DNA of 57,279 nucleotides, taken from positions 1 to 57,279 of the forward strand of contig JBEKZS010000005.1 of the NCBI GenBank assembly GCA_049509635.1. The letters run 5' to 3'. The notes beneath the pieces were generated by a model. The model was given only the letters and a program-made list of their open reading frames with translations. It had not been told where the DNA came from and did not search any database. The translations under genes and the position numbers were made by a program. This document shows, piece by piece, positions 25,482-33,586 of this stretch (the first letter of the stretch is position 1; every line of letters starts with the position of its first letter). The stretch comes from Roseiarcus sp049509635. Its GTDB lineage: Bacteria; Pseudomonadota; Alphaproteobacteria; Rhizobiales; Beijerinckiaceae.

Positions 25482-26795
25482 ATGACCGAAGCCGCGCCAC
25501 ATCGCATCGTCGTCGTCGGAGGCGGCGCCGGCGGGCTCGAGCTCGCCACCAAACTCGGCGACGGCGTCGGCCGCGACGGCCGCGCGCGCGTCACCCTGGT
25601 CGACAGGAGCCGCACCCACATCTGGAAGCCGCTGCTGCATTCCATCGCCGCCGGCAGCCTGCGGCGCTCGCAGCACGAACTCAACTACATCGCCCAGGCG
25701 CACTGGCGGAATTTTCGCTACCGCAACGGCGAGATGATCGGCCTGGATCGCGCCGCCAGGACGATCGCGCTCGCCGCGACGCTCGACGAGGAGGGGCGCG
25801 AGATCACGCCGCCGTCGAGCCTCGCCTACGACACGCTGGTCGTCGCGGTCGGCAGCGTGACCAATGATTTCGGCACGCCCGGCGCCAAGCAGTTCGCCGT
25901 GCCGCTGGAGACGCCCGAACAGGCCAGCCGGTTCAACCGCCGCCTGGTCAACGCCTGCCTGCGCGCGCAGTACCAGGAGGGTCCGGTCCGCCCGGGCCAG
26001 CTCCACGTCGCGATCATCGGCGCCGGGGCGACCGGCACGGAGCTCGCCGCCGAACTGCATCACACCGCGCGCGCGATCATCGCCTACGGGCTCGACAGGA
26101 TCGACCCCGAGCGCGACCTGCGCATCGTCCTGATCGAGGCCGCCGACCGGATCCTGCCGGCCCTTCCGCCGCGGATTTCCGGCTCGACGCAGGATCTCCT
26201 GGTCAAGATGGGCGTCGAGGTGCGCACCGGCGCGCGCGTCGCCGAAGTCCTCGCCGACGGAGTTCGGCTCGCCGACGGCGAGATCGTCCCCTCCGAACTG
26301 GTCGTCTGGTCCGCGGGGGTCAAGGCGCCGCCGTTCCTCGCGGAGATCGACGGGCTGGAGACGAACCGGATCAACCAGCTCGTGTTGCGCCAGACTCTGC
26401 AGACCACGCGCGACGATTCCATTTTCGCGCTCGGCGACTGCGCGTCCTGTCCGCGCCCGGGCTTTCCCCAGCCGGTGCCGCCGCGCGCCCAGGCCGCGCA
26501 CCAGCAGGCCGACTTCATGGTCGGCCAGCTGCAGCGGGTCGTCGCCGGCCGGCCGCTCGCCGATTTCGCCTACCGCGACTTCGGCTCGCTCGTGTCGCTC
26601 GGCAAATTCACCACCGTCGGCAATCTCATGGGTTTCCTGGTCGGCCGCAATTTCTTCATCGAGGGCTATTTCGCGCGCCTGATGTATCGCAGCCTCTACA
26701 AGATGCACGAGGCGGCGCTGCACGGCCGGGGGCGCACGCTGCTCGGCCTGGTCGGACGCGGGGGGCGGCCGGCGCCGACGGTGAAGCTGCACTGA
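25482..26795 (+). CDS. ndh: Type II NADH:quinone oxidoreductase (NDH-2)
   Basis: This peripheral inner-membrane flavoprotein passes electrons from NADH to quinone without pumping protons. The 437-residue protein has an FAD-binding GGGAGG at 13-18, an NADH-binding IIGAGATGTELAAEL near 172, and a second FAD contact FALGDCASC. A quinone-site-like AAHQQA segment is followed by a C-terminal membrane-binding helix region rich in F, R and Y. It stands alone on the plus strand with about 150 bases upstream. Confidence 0.93.
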   Translation: MTEAAPHRIVVVGGGAGGLELATKLGDGVGRDGRARVTLVDRSRTHIWKPLLHSIAAGSLRRSQHELNYIAQAHWRNFRYRNGEMIGLDRAARTIALAATLDEEGREITPPSSLAYDTLVVAVGSVTNDFGTPGAKQFAVPLETPEQASRFNRRLVNACLRAQYQEGPVRPGQLHVAIIGAGATGTELAAELHHTARAIIAYGLDRIDPERDLRIVLIEAADRILPALPPRISGSTQDLLVKMGVEVRTGARVAEVLADGVRLADGEIVPSELVVWSAGVKAPPFLAEIDGLETNRINQLVLRQTLQTTRDDSIFALGDCASCPRPGFPQPVPPRAQAAHQQADFMVGQLQRVVAGRPLADFAYRDFGSLVSLGKFTTVGNLMGFLVGRNFFIEGYFARLMYRSLYKMHEAALHGRGRTLLGLVGRGGRPAPTVKLH

Positions 26796-26876
26796 GGCCG
26801 GCGCTGGCGCTGGCGCGCGCCGCAACTCTCCGGTCGGGCGGGCGTTGCCCCCTCAGGCAGGACTAGGAGAGTTCTC

Positions 26877-27383
26877 ATGTCGCACGCCCAAGCCAGAATC
26901 GAGCGCGTCTGGTCGCTGATGAACGACGTCAAGGTCGCAATGGTGGTGACCCATAACGGACACGGCGACCAGTTGCGCGCGCGTCCGATGGCGGCCCATC
27001 CGGACGCCGGCGAGAACGCGATCTATTTCCTCACCGACTCCGGATCGCCCAAGGACGACGAGGTCAGCCGCAACGACAACGTCTGCGTCACCTTTTCCGA
27101 CGCAAAGGCGCACAAGTTCGTCTCGGTGACGGGACGCGGCGAGATGTCGAACGACCGGCCGCGGATCGCAAAGCTGTGGACCGCCGCGGACAAGGCCTTC
27201 TGGAAGGACGAGAACGATCCGGCGATCCGGCTGTTTCGCGTCACGCCGGAGGACGCCGAATATTGGGAAAGCCAGAATTTCGTCGTCACCTCGGTCAAGA
27301 TGATCGCGGCGGGGGTCACCGGCAAGCGCCCCGATCTCGGCGAGAACGAGAAGGTGCATCTGACGGGAACGGCCCCTGGCTGA
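26877..27383 (+). CDS. Pyridoxamine 5'-phosphate oxidase-fold family protein (general stress protein 26-like)
   Basis: The 168-residue protein has the split-barrel flavin-binding fold of the general stress FMN-binding family. Typical segments are ERVWSLMNDVKVAMVVTHNG at the start, RARPMAA, IYFLTDSGSPK, VTFSDAKAHKFVSVTGRGE, and a tryptophan-containing DENDPAIRLFRVTPEDAEYW. The ATG has a GGAGAG ribosome site. The substrate is unknown; family members bind FMN or F420-like cofactors. It is a single gene following ndh. Confidence 0.86.
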   Translation: MSHAQARIERVWSLMNDVKVAMVVTHNGHGDQLRARPMAAHPDAGENAIYFLTDSGSPKDDEVSRNDNVCVTFSDAKAHKFVSVTGRGEMSNDRPRIAKLWTAADKAFWKDENDPAIRLFRVTPEDAEYWESQNFVVTSVKMIAAGVTGKRPDLGENEKVHLTGTAPG

Positions 27384-27562
27384 GCGAGCCGCCCCGTCGT
27401 CGGCGGAGGGCGGCGGAGCAGCGCCGATTCTCTGGCATTTGTCTTCCCATTTACACTGGTCTTTCACCAACTGCGAACCCGTTTCGGAGATTTCGAGGGT
27501 CCTTAACGTCTTGGGAGCCGCTTTTGTCCCAGAACTGAGGCGTCGGTATCCGGGATCGAGCC

Positions 27563-28816
27563 ATGACGACGACGACTTTCGGGAAGCGCGGGCTGGCTCA
27601 GCCCCCCGCGAACGCGCCGTCACGGTTCCGGGCCGCCTCCGCGCCGTCGGCGATCGTCGCCGCGTCCGCTTCGTCCCCGACCACCGCGCCGCGGGCGGAG
27701 CGCGAGAGGACCCTGATCGACAATCTCCCGATCATGACCGTGCTGATGATCGCGACGCTGCTGTTCATCTTCTACGGTTTCGAGCAGCGACTGGCGTTCA
27801 GCATCGGCAAGAATGGCGAGCTGGATCTGGAATCGCTGATCGCGCTCGGCGGCGCCAGCTATTACCGGGTGGTGGACGGCGGGCAGTGGTGGCGGGTCTT
27901 CCTGGCGCCGTTGCTGCATGCGAGCCCCTCGCATGTGATCGGCAACACCATCGCGATGTTTCTCGTCGGCCTGATGCTCGAGGCGATCATCGGCCGCGCC
28001 TGGCTGGCGGCGACATTCTTGGTCAGCGCCCTCGGCGGGGCGGCCGGATCGCTGCTCGGCAACGATCACCTGATCACGACAGTCGGCGCTTCCGGCGCGA
28101 TCACCGGGATGGTCGGCGCCCTGTTCGTGGCGTGCTTCCATTGCGCCGCCAATGCGACCCAGTTGCGCCGGATGCTCTGGACCGCCGGCCTGGTCGGCGT
28201 GCCCGCGCTCGCCCCGCTCGCCTACGGCGCCGTCGGCCAAGTCGACTATTTCTGCCATTCCGGCGGCGCGGTCGCCGGGGGCTCCTTCAGCCTCCTCATG
28301 CTGACCTCGTGGACCGGCGGTCAGTTCCGCCCGAACTACCGCGGCGCCGCGGCGCTCGCGGCCGCGGTCGGGCTCGTCGCCGCGCTCGGGTCCTGCCTGT
28401 TCGCGTCGAGGCATTTCGCCGGCCAGGCCGCCGAGGCGGCGCGATTCATTCCCGGCGCCGAAGTCGCGGATTCGATGAACGGCGACTCGAAGCAGGCGTT
28501 CGAATTCCTGCGCCGCTATCCCGACGACCCGCGTTCGCACGTCGCCGAGGCGATGGTCTATCTCAGGCGGGAGCCGGTTTCGCGCAGCGACCTGTCGAAC
28601 GCAGAGGAGGAACTGCGGACCGCCATGACCCTGGAAGCGCCGATCGAGATCCGGCAGCCGGTGAAGAATCTCTCGCAGCTCATCCTGGCCAGCGTCGTCG
28701 CCGAACAGGGTCGATGGGGCGAGGCGCAGGCGATCGCCTCCGGACTCTGTCACGCGCGTGACGGCCTCGCCGCGCCGCTGCTCGGGCTGCTCGACAAGTC
28801 GAAACTCTGCGATTGA
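27563..28816 (+). CDS. Rhomboid-family intramembrane serine protease with helical C-terminal extension
   Basis: This polytopic inner-membrane protease of 417 residues has a disordered N-terminus of about 50 residues, then the rhomboid core. It shows WWR near 109-111, the HxxxN motif H124/N128 in transmembrane helix 2, the catalytic GASG with S177, and H232 in the CHSGG segment as the dyad partner. Residues after about 300 form a soluble, TPR-like helical domain. The cleavage target is unknown. It is a single gene; AT-richer sequence at 27430-27530 probably holds the promoter. Confidence 0.9.
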   Translation: MTTTTFGKRGLAQPPANAPSRFRAASAPSAIVAASASSPTTAPRAERERTLIDNLPIMTVLMIATLLFIFYGFEQRLAFSIGKNGELDLESLIALGGASYYRVVDGGQWWRVFLAPLLHASPSHVIGNTIAMFLVGLMLEAIIGRAWLAATFLVSALGGAAGSLLGNDHLITTVGASGAITGMVGALFVACFHCAANATQLRRMLWTAGLVGVPALAPLAYGAVGQVDYFCHSGGAVAGGSFSLLMLTSWTGGQFRPNYRGAAALAAAVGLVAALGSCLFASRHFAGQAAEAARFIPGAEVADSMNGDSKQAFEFLRRYPDDPRSHVAEAMVYLRREPVSRSDLSNAEEELRTAMTLEAPIEIRQPVKNLSQLILASVVAEQGRWGEAQAIASGLCHARDGLAAPLLGLLDKSKLCD

Positions 28817-29031
28817 TCGAAGGCTCGTCGCGGCCGCGCCCGGCCGGCCGGCGCGCGCCCTCGGGCCCGCGAATCGTCCCCCGGCTCGGATCGCACGAGG
28901 CGCTCGCGGCATCGTGATCGCCGCCGCGCCCGCCCGCCGTCTGCCCGCCGCCCGGCCATCCCGTAACCTTCCGCCGTGACCCGATCGCGGCGCCGCCCCC
29001 GGCAAGCCGCTGAAATCAAGGAGACAGGTCC

Positions 29032-29298
29032 ATGCGCGCTCATCTGAACAAGACCCTCGCGGCCTCGGCGGCCGCCCTCGTCCTCGGCCTCGCCGTCGTC
29101 GGCGCGACCCCGGCTTCCGCCAATCCGTGGCCGCATCATCATCACGGCTTCTGGGGCCCCGGGATCGGCATCGGCCTGCTCGGCCTCGCCGCGGGCGCCG
29201 CCTACGCCGCCTCGGAGGACAATTGCGTCGAATACCGCCCGATCTACGATCGCTGGGGCCGCGTCGTCGGCCAGCAGCCGGTCAATGTCTGCGAATGA
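29032..29298 (+). CDS. Small secreted glycine-rich protein
   Basis: The 88-residue protein has a clear Sec signal peptide (positive start, hydrophobic core, cleavage near TPASA-NP). The mature part begins with a four-histidine run, followed by a glycine-rich WGPGIGIGLLGLAAGAAYA segment and two cysteines (in NCVEY and at the end, NVCE) that could form a disulfide. AAGGAGACAG precedes the ATG. Such proteins are common and uncharacterised in Hyphomicrobiales. No function is assigned. Confidence 0.8.
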   Translation: MRAHLNKTLAASAAALVLGLAVVGATPASANPWPHHHHGFWGPGIGIGLLGLAAGAAYAASEDNCVEYRPIYDRWGRVVGQQPVNVCE

Positions 29299-29478
29299 CG
29301 AACGAAGAGACCGGGCGCGCCTTCCCCTTCACCAGGAACGCGCGCCGGCGGGAAGTTCGCGGCGTTCTCAACGGCTCGATCGGCCGTCGGGCCGACCGCG
29401 AACGAACCCGCGGCCCATGCTGGCCCGGCGCCCGATCGGTGCTATAAGCGATCGCCCGCAACGGCACAGGCGCCCGCG

Positions 29479-30201
29479 TTGAGCCCGACGATCATCCACG
29501 TCCTGTTCGACTTCGCCGCCTGGATTTCGGCGGCGAGCGTCGCATTCGCGATCAGTCGCTGGCGTCCGCTCGCTTTTCCCGTCGCCGCCTCGCTCCGGAT
29601 GGACTATGTCGCGCTCGCCTTGCTCGGCGCGGCGGCCGGCGGCTATCTCTTCGGCACGCTCAACATGTGGGCGAGCGGAATCGGCGGGATCGGCCGCTCG
29701 ATCGAAGGCGCGATCTTCGGCGGCGTGCTGACGATCGAGACGTTCAAGCGCGTCGCGCGCATCGAGGGGACGACCGGCGCGCGCTTCGCCGCGCCGCTCG
29801 CGATCGGCGTCGCGGTCGGCCGGCTCGGCTGCTTCTTCTCCGGCATCGAGGACTTCACCTATGGCGCGCCGACGTCCCTGCCCTGGGGGGTCGACTGCGG
29901 CGACGGGGTCATCCGCCACCCCGTCCAGCTGTACGAGAGCGCGACCATGGCCGGCTTCCTCGTCGTCTATCTCGCCGCGCTCGCGCGCCGCGACGCGTTC
30001 TGGGCGCGCAACGGCTTCACGCTCGCGGTCGGCTTCTACGGCGTCCAGCGCTTCTTCTGGGAATTCCTGAAGCCCTACGCGGCGGTGCTCGGGCCGCTGA
30101 CGATCTTCCAGCTGCTGTCGGTCGCGCTCGTCGGCTGGGCGCTGTGGCGGCTGCGCCCGTCCGTCGCCGGGCCGCTTCGCCCGGCGCGGCTCGCCGCGTA
30201 A
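29479..30201 (+). CDS. Lgt-like (prolipoprotein diacylglyceryl transferase family) membrane protein
   Basis: The polytopic protein has 240 residues and family marks GRLGCFF (114-120), HPVQLYE (147-153) and RFFWEF (191-196). It does not look like ordinary Lgt. The asparagine of the usual GRxGNF motif is C118, and F80 stands where the essential histidine of the FHGG motif is expected. It may therefore use a different lipid donor or acceptor, or another chemistry. The start is TTG 29479. A TATAAG box lies about 30 bases upstream. Its stop is 25 bases before the radical SAM gene, so the two probably form an operon. Confidence 0.8.
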   Translation: MSPTIIHVLFDFAAWISAASVAFAISRWRPLAFPVAASLRMDYVALALLGAAAGGYLFGTLNMWASGIGGIGRSIEGAIFGGVLTIETFKRVARIEGTTGARFAAPLAIGVAVGRLGCFFSGIEDFTYGAPTSLPWGVDCGDGVIRHPVQLYESATMAGFLVVYLAALARRDAFWARNGFTLAVGFYGVQRFFWEFLKPYAAVLGPLTIFQLLSVALVGWALWRLRPSVAGPLRPARLAA

Positions 30202-30226
30202 CGCCCTTCTCCGTCCCGAGGCGCCG

Positions 30227-31651
30227 ATGAACGCTCCCCTGCGCAAGGCCCGCCCCTACCTCTTCTACGGCCAGACGACGTCGCTCTGCGACATCTGTCA
30301 CGCCCTGGTTCCCGCCAAGATCTGCATCGCCGGCGACGAGGTCTATTACGAGAAAAGGTGCCGGACCCACGGCCTGCGCAAGGCGCTGATCTCGACCGAC
30401 GCGAAATTCTACCGGTGGCAGCGCGAGTTCCTGAAGGCCGGCGACAAGCCGCTGAAATTCCAGAATCCGACCGAATTCGGCTGTCCCTACGACTGCGGCC
30501 TGTGTCCCGACCACGAGCAGCATTCCTGCCTCGCGCTCATCGAGATCAACGAAGTCTGCAACCTCACCTGCCCGGTCTGCTTCGCCGATTCCTCGCCGCA
30601 GCGGACCAGACACCTGCCGCTCGCGACGATCGACGGCATGCTCGACGCGATCGTCGCCAGCGAGGGCGAGCCCGACCTCGTCCAGCTCTCGGGCGGCGAG
30701 CCGACGCTGCACCCGCAGTTCTTCGAAATCCTCGCGCTCGCGCGCTCGAAGCCGATCCGCCACGTGATGATCAACACCAACGGCTTGCGGATCGCCCAGG
30801 AGCCCGATTTCGTCGCCCGGCTCGCCGAGCACAGGCGCGGCCTCGAAGTCTATCTGCAGTTCGATTCGCTCGAGCGCGACGCGCTGATGGCGATCCGCGG
30901 CGCGGATCTGCGGCGGGTGCGCCAGCAGGCGCTGGAGAATCTCGAGCGCCACAATATTTCGACGACGCTGGTCTGCGTCGTCAAGAAGGGCGTCAACGAC
31001 CGCGAAATGGGCGCCATCGTGAACCACGCGCTCGACTGGCGCTGCGTGCGCGGCGTCACCTTCCAGCCGGTGCAGGACGCCGGCCGCAACGAGAATTTCG
31101 ACCCGATCCGCGACCGCGCGCTGCTGTCCGACATCCGCCGGCGCATCGTCGAGGATTCCGGCGTGTTCGGCGAGCGCGACATGATCCCCCTGCCCTGCAA
31201 TCCGAGCGCCATCACGATCGGCTACGGCGTGCGCAACGGGCGCAACGTCGCGCCGGTCACGTCCTTCGTCTCGCACGAGGACCTGCTGTCGGAAATGCCC
31301 AACACGGTGTCGTTCGAGAAATATCCCGAGCTGCGGAAGCGGGTGTTCGATCTGTTCTCGCTCTCGACCGGCCCGGAGACCGCGGCCGACCGCGTCGCCG
31401 CGCTGCTGTGCTGCCTGCCGTCGGCGCCCGTGCCGGAGGGCCTGACCTATGACAACATCTTCCGCGTCACGGTGATCGAATTCCTCGACGCCCACAATTT
31501 CTGCCTCGCCAACGTGAAGCGCAGCTGCGTGCATTTCGTCACGCCTGTGGGTCAGATCATTCCCTTCGACACCTACAATCTGTTCTATCGGAACGGGCGG
31601 ATCGACGGGATCAGGGCGCGGATGCGGGCAGAGGCGGGCGGGTCGCGATAG
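30227..31651 (+). CDS. Radical SAM enzyme of the tetraether lipid synthase-like (Tes, COG1964) family
   Basis: The 474-residue protein is rich in cysteine. The radical SAM cluster motif is C111-N-L-T-C115-P-V-C118, followed by SGGEP (155-159). Ahead of it are C21/C24, C33/C45 and a GCPYDCGLCP block with C86, C90, C93 and then C101. C395, C396, C426 and C434 lie near the end. The GCPYDCGLCP plus CNLTCPVCFADS arrangement is that of archaeal Tes, which joins lipid tails through C-C bonds. The function of bacterial members is mostly unknown. Pairing with an Lgt-like membrane protein suggests a lipid or lipoprotein substrate, which is inference. Confidence 0.85.
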   Translation: MNAPLRKARPYLFYGQTTSLCDICHALVPAKICIAGDEVYYEKRCRTHGLRKALISTDAKFYRWQREFLKAGDKPLKFQNPTEFGCPYDCGLCPDHEQHSCLALIEINEVCNLTCPVCFADSSPQRTRHLPLATIDGMLDAIVASEGEPDLVQLSGGEPTLHPQFFEILALARSKPIRHVMINTNGLRIAQEPDFVARLAEHRRGLEVYLQFDSLERDALMAIRGADLRRVRQQALENLERHNISTTLVCVVKKGVNDREMGAIVNHALDWRCVRGVTFQPVQDAGRNENFDPIRDRALLSDIRRRIVEDSGVFGERDMIPLPCNPSAITIGYGVRNGRNVAPVTSFVSHEDLLSEMPNTVSFEKYPELRKRVFDLFSLSTGPETAADRVAALLCCLPSAPVPEGLTYDNIFRVTVIEFLDAHNFCLANVKRSCVHFVTPVGQIIPFDTYNLFYRNGRIDGIRARMRAEAGGSR

Positions 31652-31688
31652 CGCGCGGCGGCGCGGCGCCCGACGAAGGACACGCGGC

Positions 31689-31895
31689 GTGAGGAAAGAG
31701 AGCCCGGCGCAGGTTCTCGCCGTGCTGTTCGGAAGCCTGCTGATGTCGCCGGGCCTCGGCGCGCTCGAAACCATCGCGGCCTTCGGGCTGGAGCGGGATT
31801 TCCGCTTGCTGTGGACGGTGGGTTTCGCGCGCAGGTTCGGCGGCATCCCGCCGCTCGCCTTTGGGGTGCGGGCGCCGCGCGGGCCGCAGGGATAG
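31689..31895 (+). CDS. Tiny membrane protein, copy A (divergent) of a four-gene tandem family
   Basis: The 68-residue product keeps the family pattern only in part: VLAVLFGSLL at the start and LLWTVGFARRFGGI later, where the intact copy D has LLWLVCFAISYGGI. The second hydrophobic segment is broken by arginines, so this may be a decaying copy. GTG 31689 has GAAGGA upstream. No function is known. Confidence 0.55.
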   Translation: MRKESPAQVLAVLFGSLLMSPGLGALETIAAFGLERDFRLLWTVGFARRFGGIPPLAFGVRAPRGPQG

Positions 31896-31945
31896 GCGAG
31901 GCGTTCCGGCGACGGCCGGGAACATTCGGCGAAAGGGGGGGTGCG

Positions 31946-32233
31946 ATGCGTGCGCTCGCAATCGTGTTCGGCTCCATCCTGGTGTTCGCGGGGGCCTGTT
32001 TGCTCGCGCCCATCGCATTACTGATCGCCACCGGCGACGGCCTCCCTAACTCGTTCGTCTTGCTCTGGCTGGTCTGCCACGGGATCAGCCTCGGCGGGCT
32101 CATCATGATCATAAAGGCGCTGCCGGAGCCGAGACCGGTCCAGGAACGCGGGCCGGCGCGCCCAGTCGCGGGGGTCTCCGGCCCGGAGGCGACGCCGTGC
32201 GACCGGGGGCCCGGCGGGGATGACCAGAGATAG
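31946..32233 (+). CDS. Tiny two-helix membrane protein, copy B of a four-gene tandem family
   Basis: The product has 95 residues. Two membrane helices are visible: LAIVFGSILVFAGACLLAPIA, and the family-typical LLWLVCHGISLGGLIMI, with a charged, proline-rich cytoplasmic-type tail after them. The ATG follows GAAAGGGGGG. It shares its layout with the copies at 31689, 32310 and 32840. No known function. Confidence 0.65.
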   Translation: MRALAIVFGSILVFAGACLLAPIALLIATGDGLPNSFVLLWLVCHGISLGGLIMIIKALPEPRPVQERGPARPVAGVSGPEATPCDRGPGGDDQR

Positions 32234-32309
32234 CGGGGTCGGAAGAGCCCGCTGCGGTTCGGGATGCGGATGAGGGAGTCCTTCATTGCCCGCATACGAA
32301 GGGGTCATC

Positions 32310-32605
32310 ATGCGCTTTCTGGCGGTTCTGTTCGGAATTATTCTGCTGCTGCCCGGCCTCTGCTCGGCCGGGTTCATGCTGCAGCTCATTCCCCAAGCGG
32401 TGCTCGCGATCGCGGTCCGGGGGATCGGGGGGATCGGGACGATCTTTGGGGTGGTGTTCGGACCGATGGGCCTTCTCTGGCTGTCTGCTTCGCGATCAGC
32501 TTCGGCGGCGTCGTCATGATCCGCAATGCGCTGCGAGGGCCGGACCCGCCGACAGCGCCTCGCGACGAGGGGCGCCCGGGCGACGGTGCGGACGACGTCA
32601 AATAG
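32310..32605 (+). pseudogene. Tiny membrane protein, copy C of the tandem family, frameshifted
   Basis: The reading starts at ATG 32310 (GAAGGGG upstream) with RFLAVLFGIILLLPGLCSAGFM, close to copy D. After GLLWL at 32483 one base is missing relative to copy D (CTGTC where CTGGTG is expected). The written frame ends at 32519 in a serine/alanine tail. The frame one base over carries the lost second helix, CFAISFGGVVMIRNALRG, and stops at 32605. Either a disrupted gene or a sequencing error. Confidence 0.65.
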
Positions 32606-32839
32606 GCATCGGGGCCAGGACGCTGGCGCCTCCGTCGGCGCGGGCGTCAGTCGCCCCGCTCTCCAAAGTCATCGCCCTCGAAAAAAAAGTCCCCGGCCGC
32701 CGGACACAGCCTGCGGCCGTTGGAATATAGTATGCGGCGGCGGGTTGGGCCGCCTGGGATGAGCCGGCGGGAACCGCAGCGCTGCCTGACGCGGCGTTCG
32801 GACATGGCGGACCGGCGTGGCGCTTCGACGGGGGCGATC

Positions 32840-33031
32840 ATGCGCATTCTCGGCCTTCTGTTCGGCGCGATCCTGTTGCTGCCGGGCCTCTGCTCGCTCG
32901 GGTTCATGGTGCACATCCTTCCTGATCCGAGCCAGCTGCTCGGCCCGCTCGGCCTGCTCTGGCTGGTGTGCTTCGCCATCAGCTACGGCGGGATCATCAT
33001 GATCCGCAACGCGCTGCGCGGGCCGCCCTAG
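32840..33031 (+). CDS. Tiny two-helix membrane protein, copy D of the tandem family
   Basis: This 63-residue product is the cleanest member of the family: helix one ILGLLFGAILLLPGLCSLGFM, a short loop, then LLWLVCFAISYGGIIMI and a basic end RNALRG. A GGGGCGA site precedes the ATG. A TATAGT box at 32726-32731 could belong to its promoter. Function unknown; similar tiny proteins occur in other Hyphomicrobiales. Confidence 0.7.
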   Translation: MRILGLLFGAILLLPGLCSLGFMVHILPDPSQLLGPLGLLWLVCFAISYGGIIMIRNALRGPP

Positions 33032-33228
33032 GCGTCCCGTCCTTGCGACGAGCAGGGCTGTCCAGGGAACCGGCTGGAGGGATTCGGACGGTTCGCGTTT
33101 GTGCTCCCGAGGCTCCAAAGGCGGCGGAGGTCAATGTCCCGCGCCGGCCCCCCGCGGGCGTCCAGGAGTCGCGCTCGGAGCGGATGGTTCAGCGGGTCAG
33201 GCGTCCGCGGAAAGTTCTTTCTAAAAAA

Positions 33229-33247
33229 CAGAATATATGATATTCTG
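33229..33247. promoter_or_regulatory. Perfect palindrome, candidate operator overlapping a -10 box
   Basis: CAGAATAT and ATATTCTG flank ATG, giving eight-base perfect arms with a three-base centre in a locally AT-rich patch. It overlaps TATGAT (33236-33241), a 5 of 6 match to a -10 box, and sits 31 bases before the start of the small HTH-like gene. Autoregulation by that protein is a reasonable guess. Confidence 0.55.
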
Positions 33248-33277
33248 AACATCTCGTCCCCGTCACAGGAGCCTTCC

Positions 33278-33562
33278 ATGAACACGCCCGTCCGGCCGGC
33301 CCGCAAGGCCCGGGTCAGCGTCGATGAAGGCCTCATCCGGCGTGACCGCATATTCGCCCGTCGGCTCGACGGCCAGTCCCATGCCGCGATCGCCGCGGCC
33401 GAAGCGATCACGCCGCGCCGGCTGCGCAGAATCGTCCAGGAGGGCCTGAGCCCCGCCGGGGCCTTTCGAGCCTCAGGAGCGAGGGCGACCCCGCTCGATA
33501 AAATCGAGTTTGTTCAATGGATTGTCGAGCGAGCCGGGCTTGCTGGCACTCTCGTCGAGTGA
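33278..33562 (+). CDS. Small putative helix-turn-helix protein
   Basis: The 94-residue protein is basic at its start and contains DGQSHAAIAAAEAITPRRLRRIVQEG, which reads as a helix-turn-helix of the resolvase/transposase or small-regulator kind. No wider family was recognised. AGGAG lies eight bases before the ATG. A palindrome sits at the probable promoter. The 3' end of the gene carries the left half of the CIRCE element of groESL, so the two are physically interlocked. Confidence 0.6.
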   Translation: MNTPVRPARKARVSVDEGLIRRDRIFARRLDGQSHAAIAAAEAITPRRLRRIVQEGLSPAGAFRASGARATPLDKIEFVQWIVERAGLAGTLVE

Positions 33563-33569
33563 GTGCGAA
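33543..33569 (+). promoter_or_regulatory. CIRCE operator (HrcA binding site) of groESL
   Basis: The arms are CTGGCACTC and GAGTGCGAA with exactly nine bases between. They match the CIRCE consensus TTAGCACTC-N9-GAGTGCTAA at 7 of 9 and 8 of 9 positions. The left arm lies in the end of the upstream gene and the right arm starts just before its stop codon ends. A further GCACTC half-site follows at 33580-33585. Confidence 0.85.
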
Positions 33570-33586
33570 AATTTTTCGCGCACTCT

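Noticed and set aside
29479..30201. Housekeeping prolipoprotein diacylglyceryl transferase (lgt)
   Set aside because: Two key positions are changed (F80 and C118), so only family membership is claimed.
32670..32690. A-run as a terminator for a minus-strand gene
   Set aside because: No minus-strand gene lies upstream of it and there is no preceding stem.
33563..33586. Rho-independent terminator for the small HTH-like gene
   Set aside because: The inverted repeat GAGTGCG/CGCGCACTC has an A/T core but no T run after it, and the halves are better explained as HrcA half-sites.
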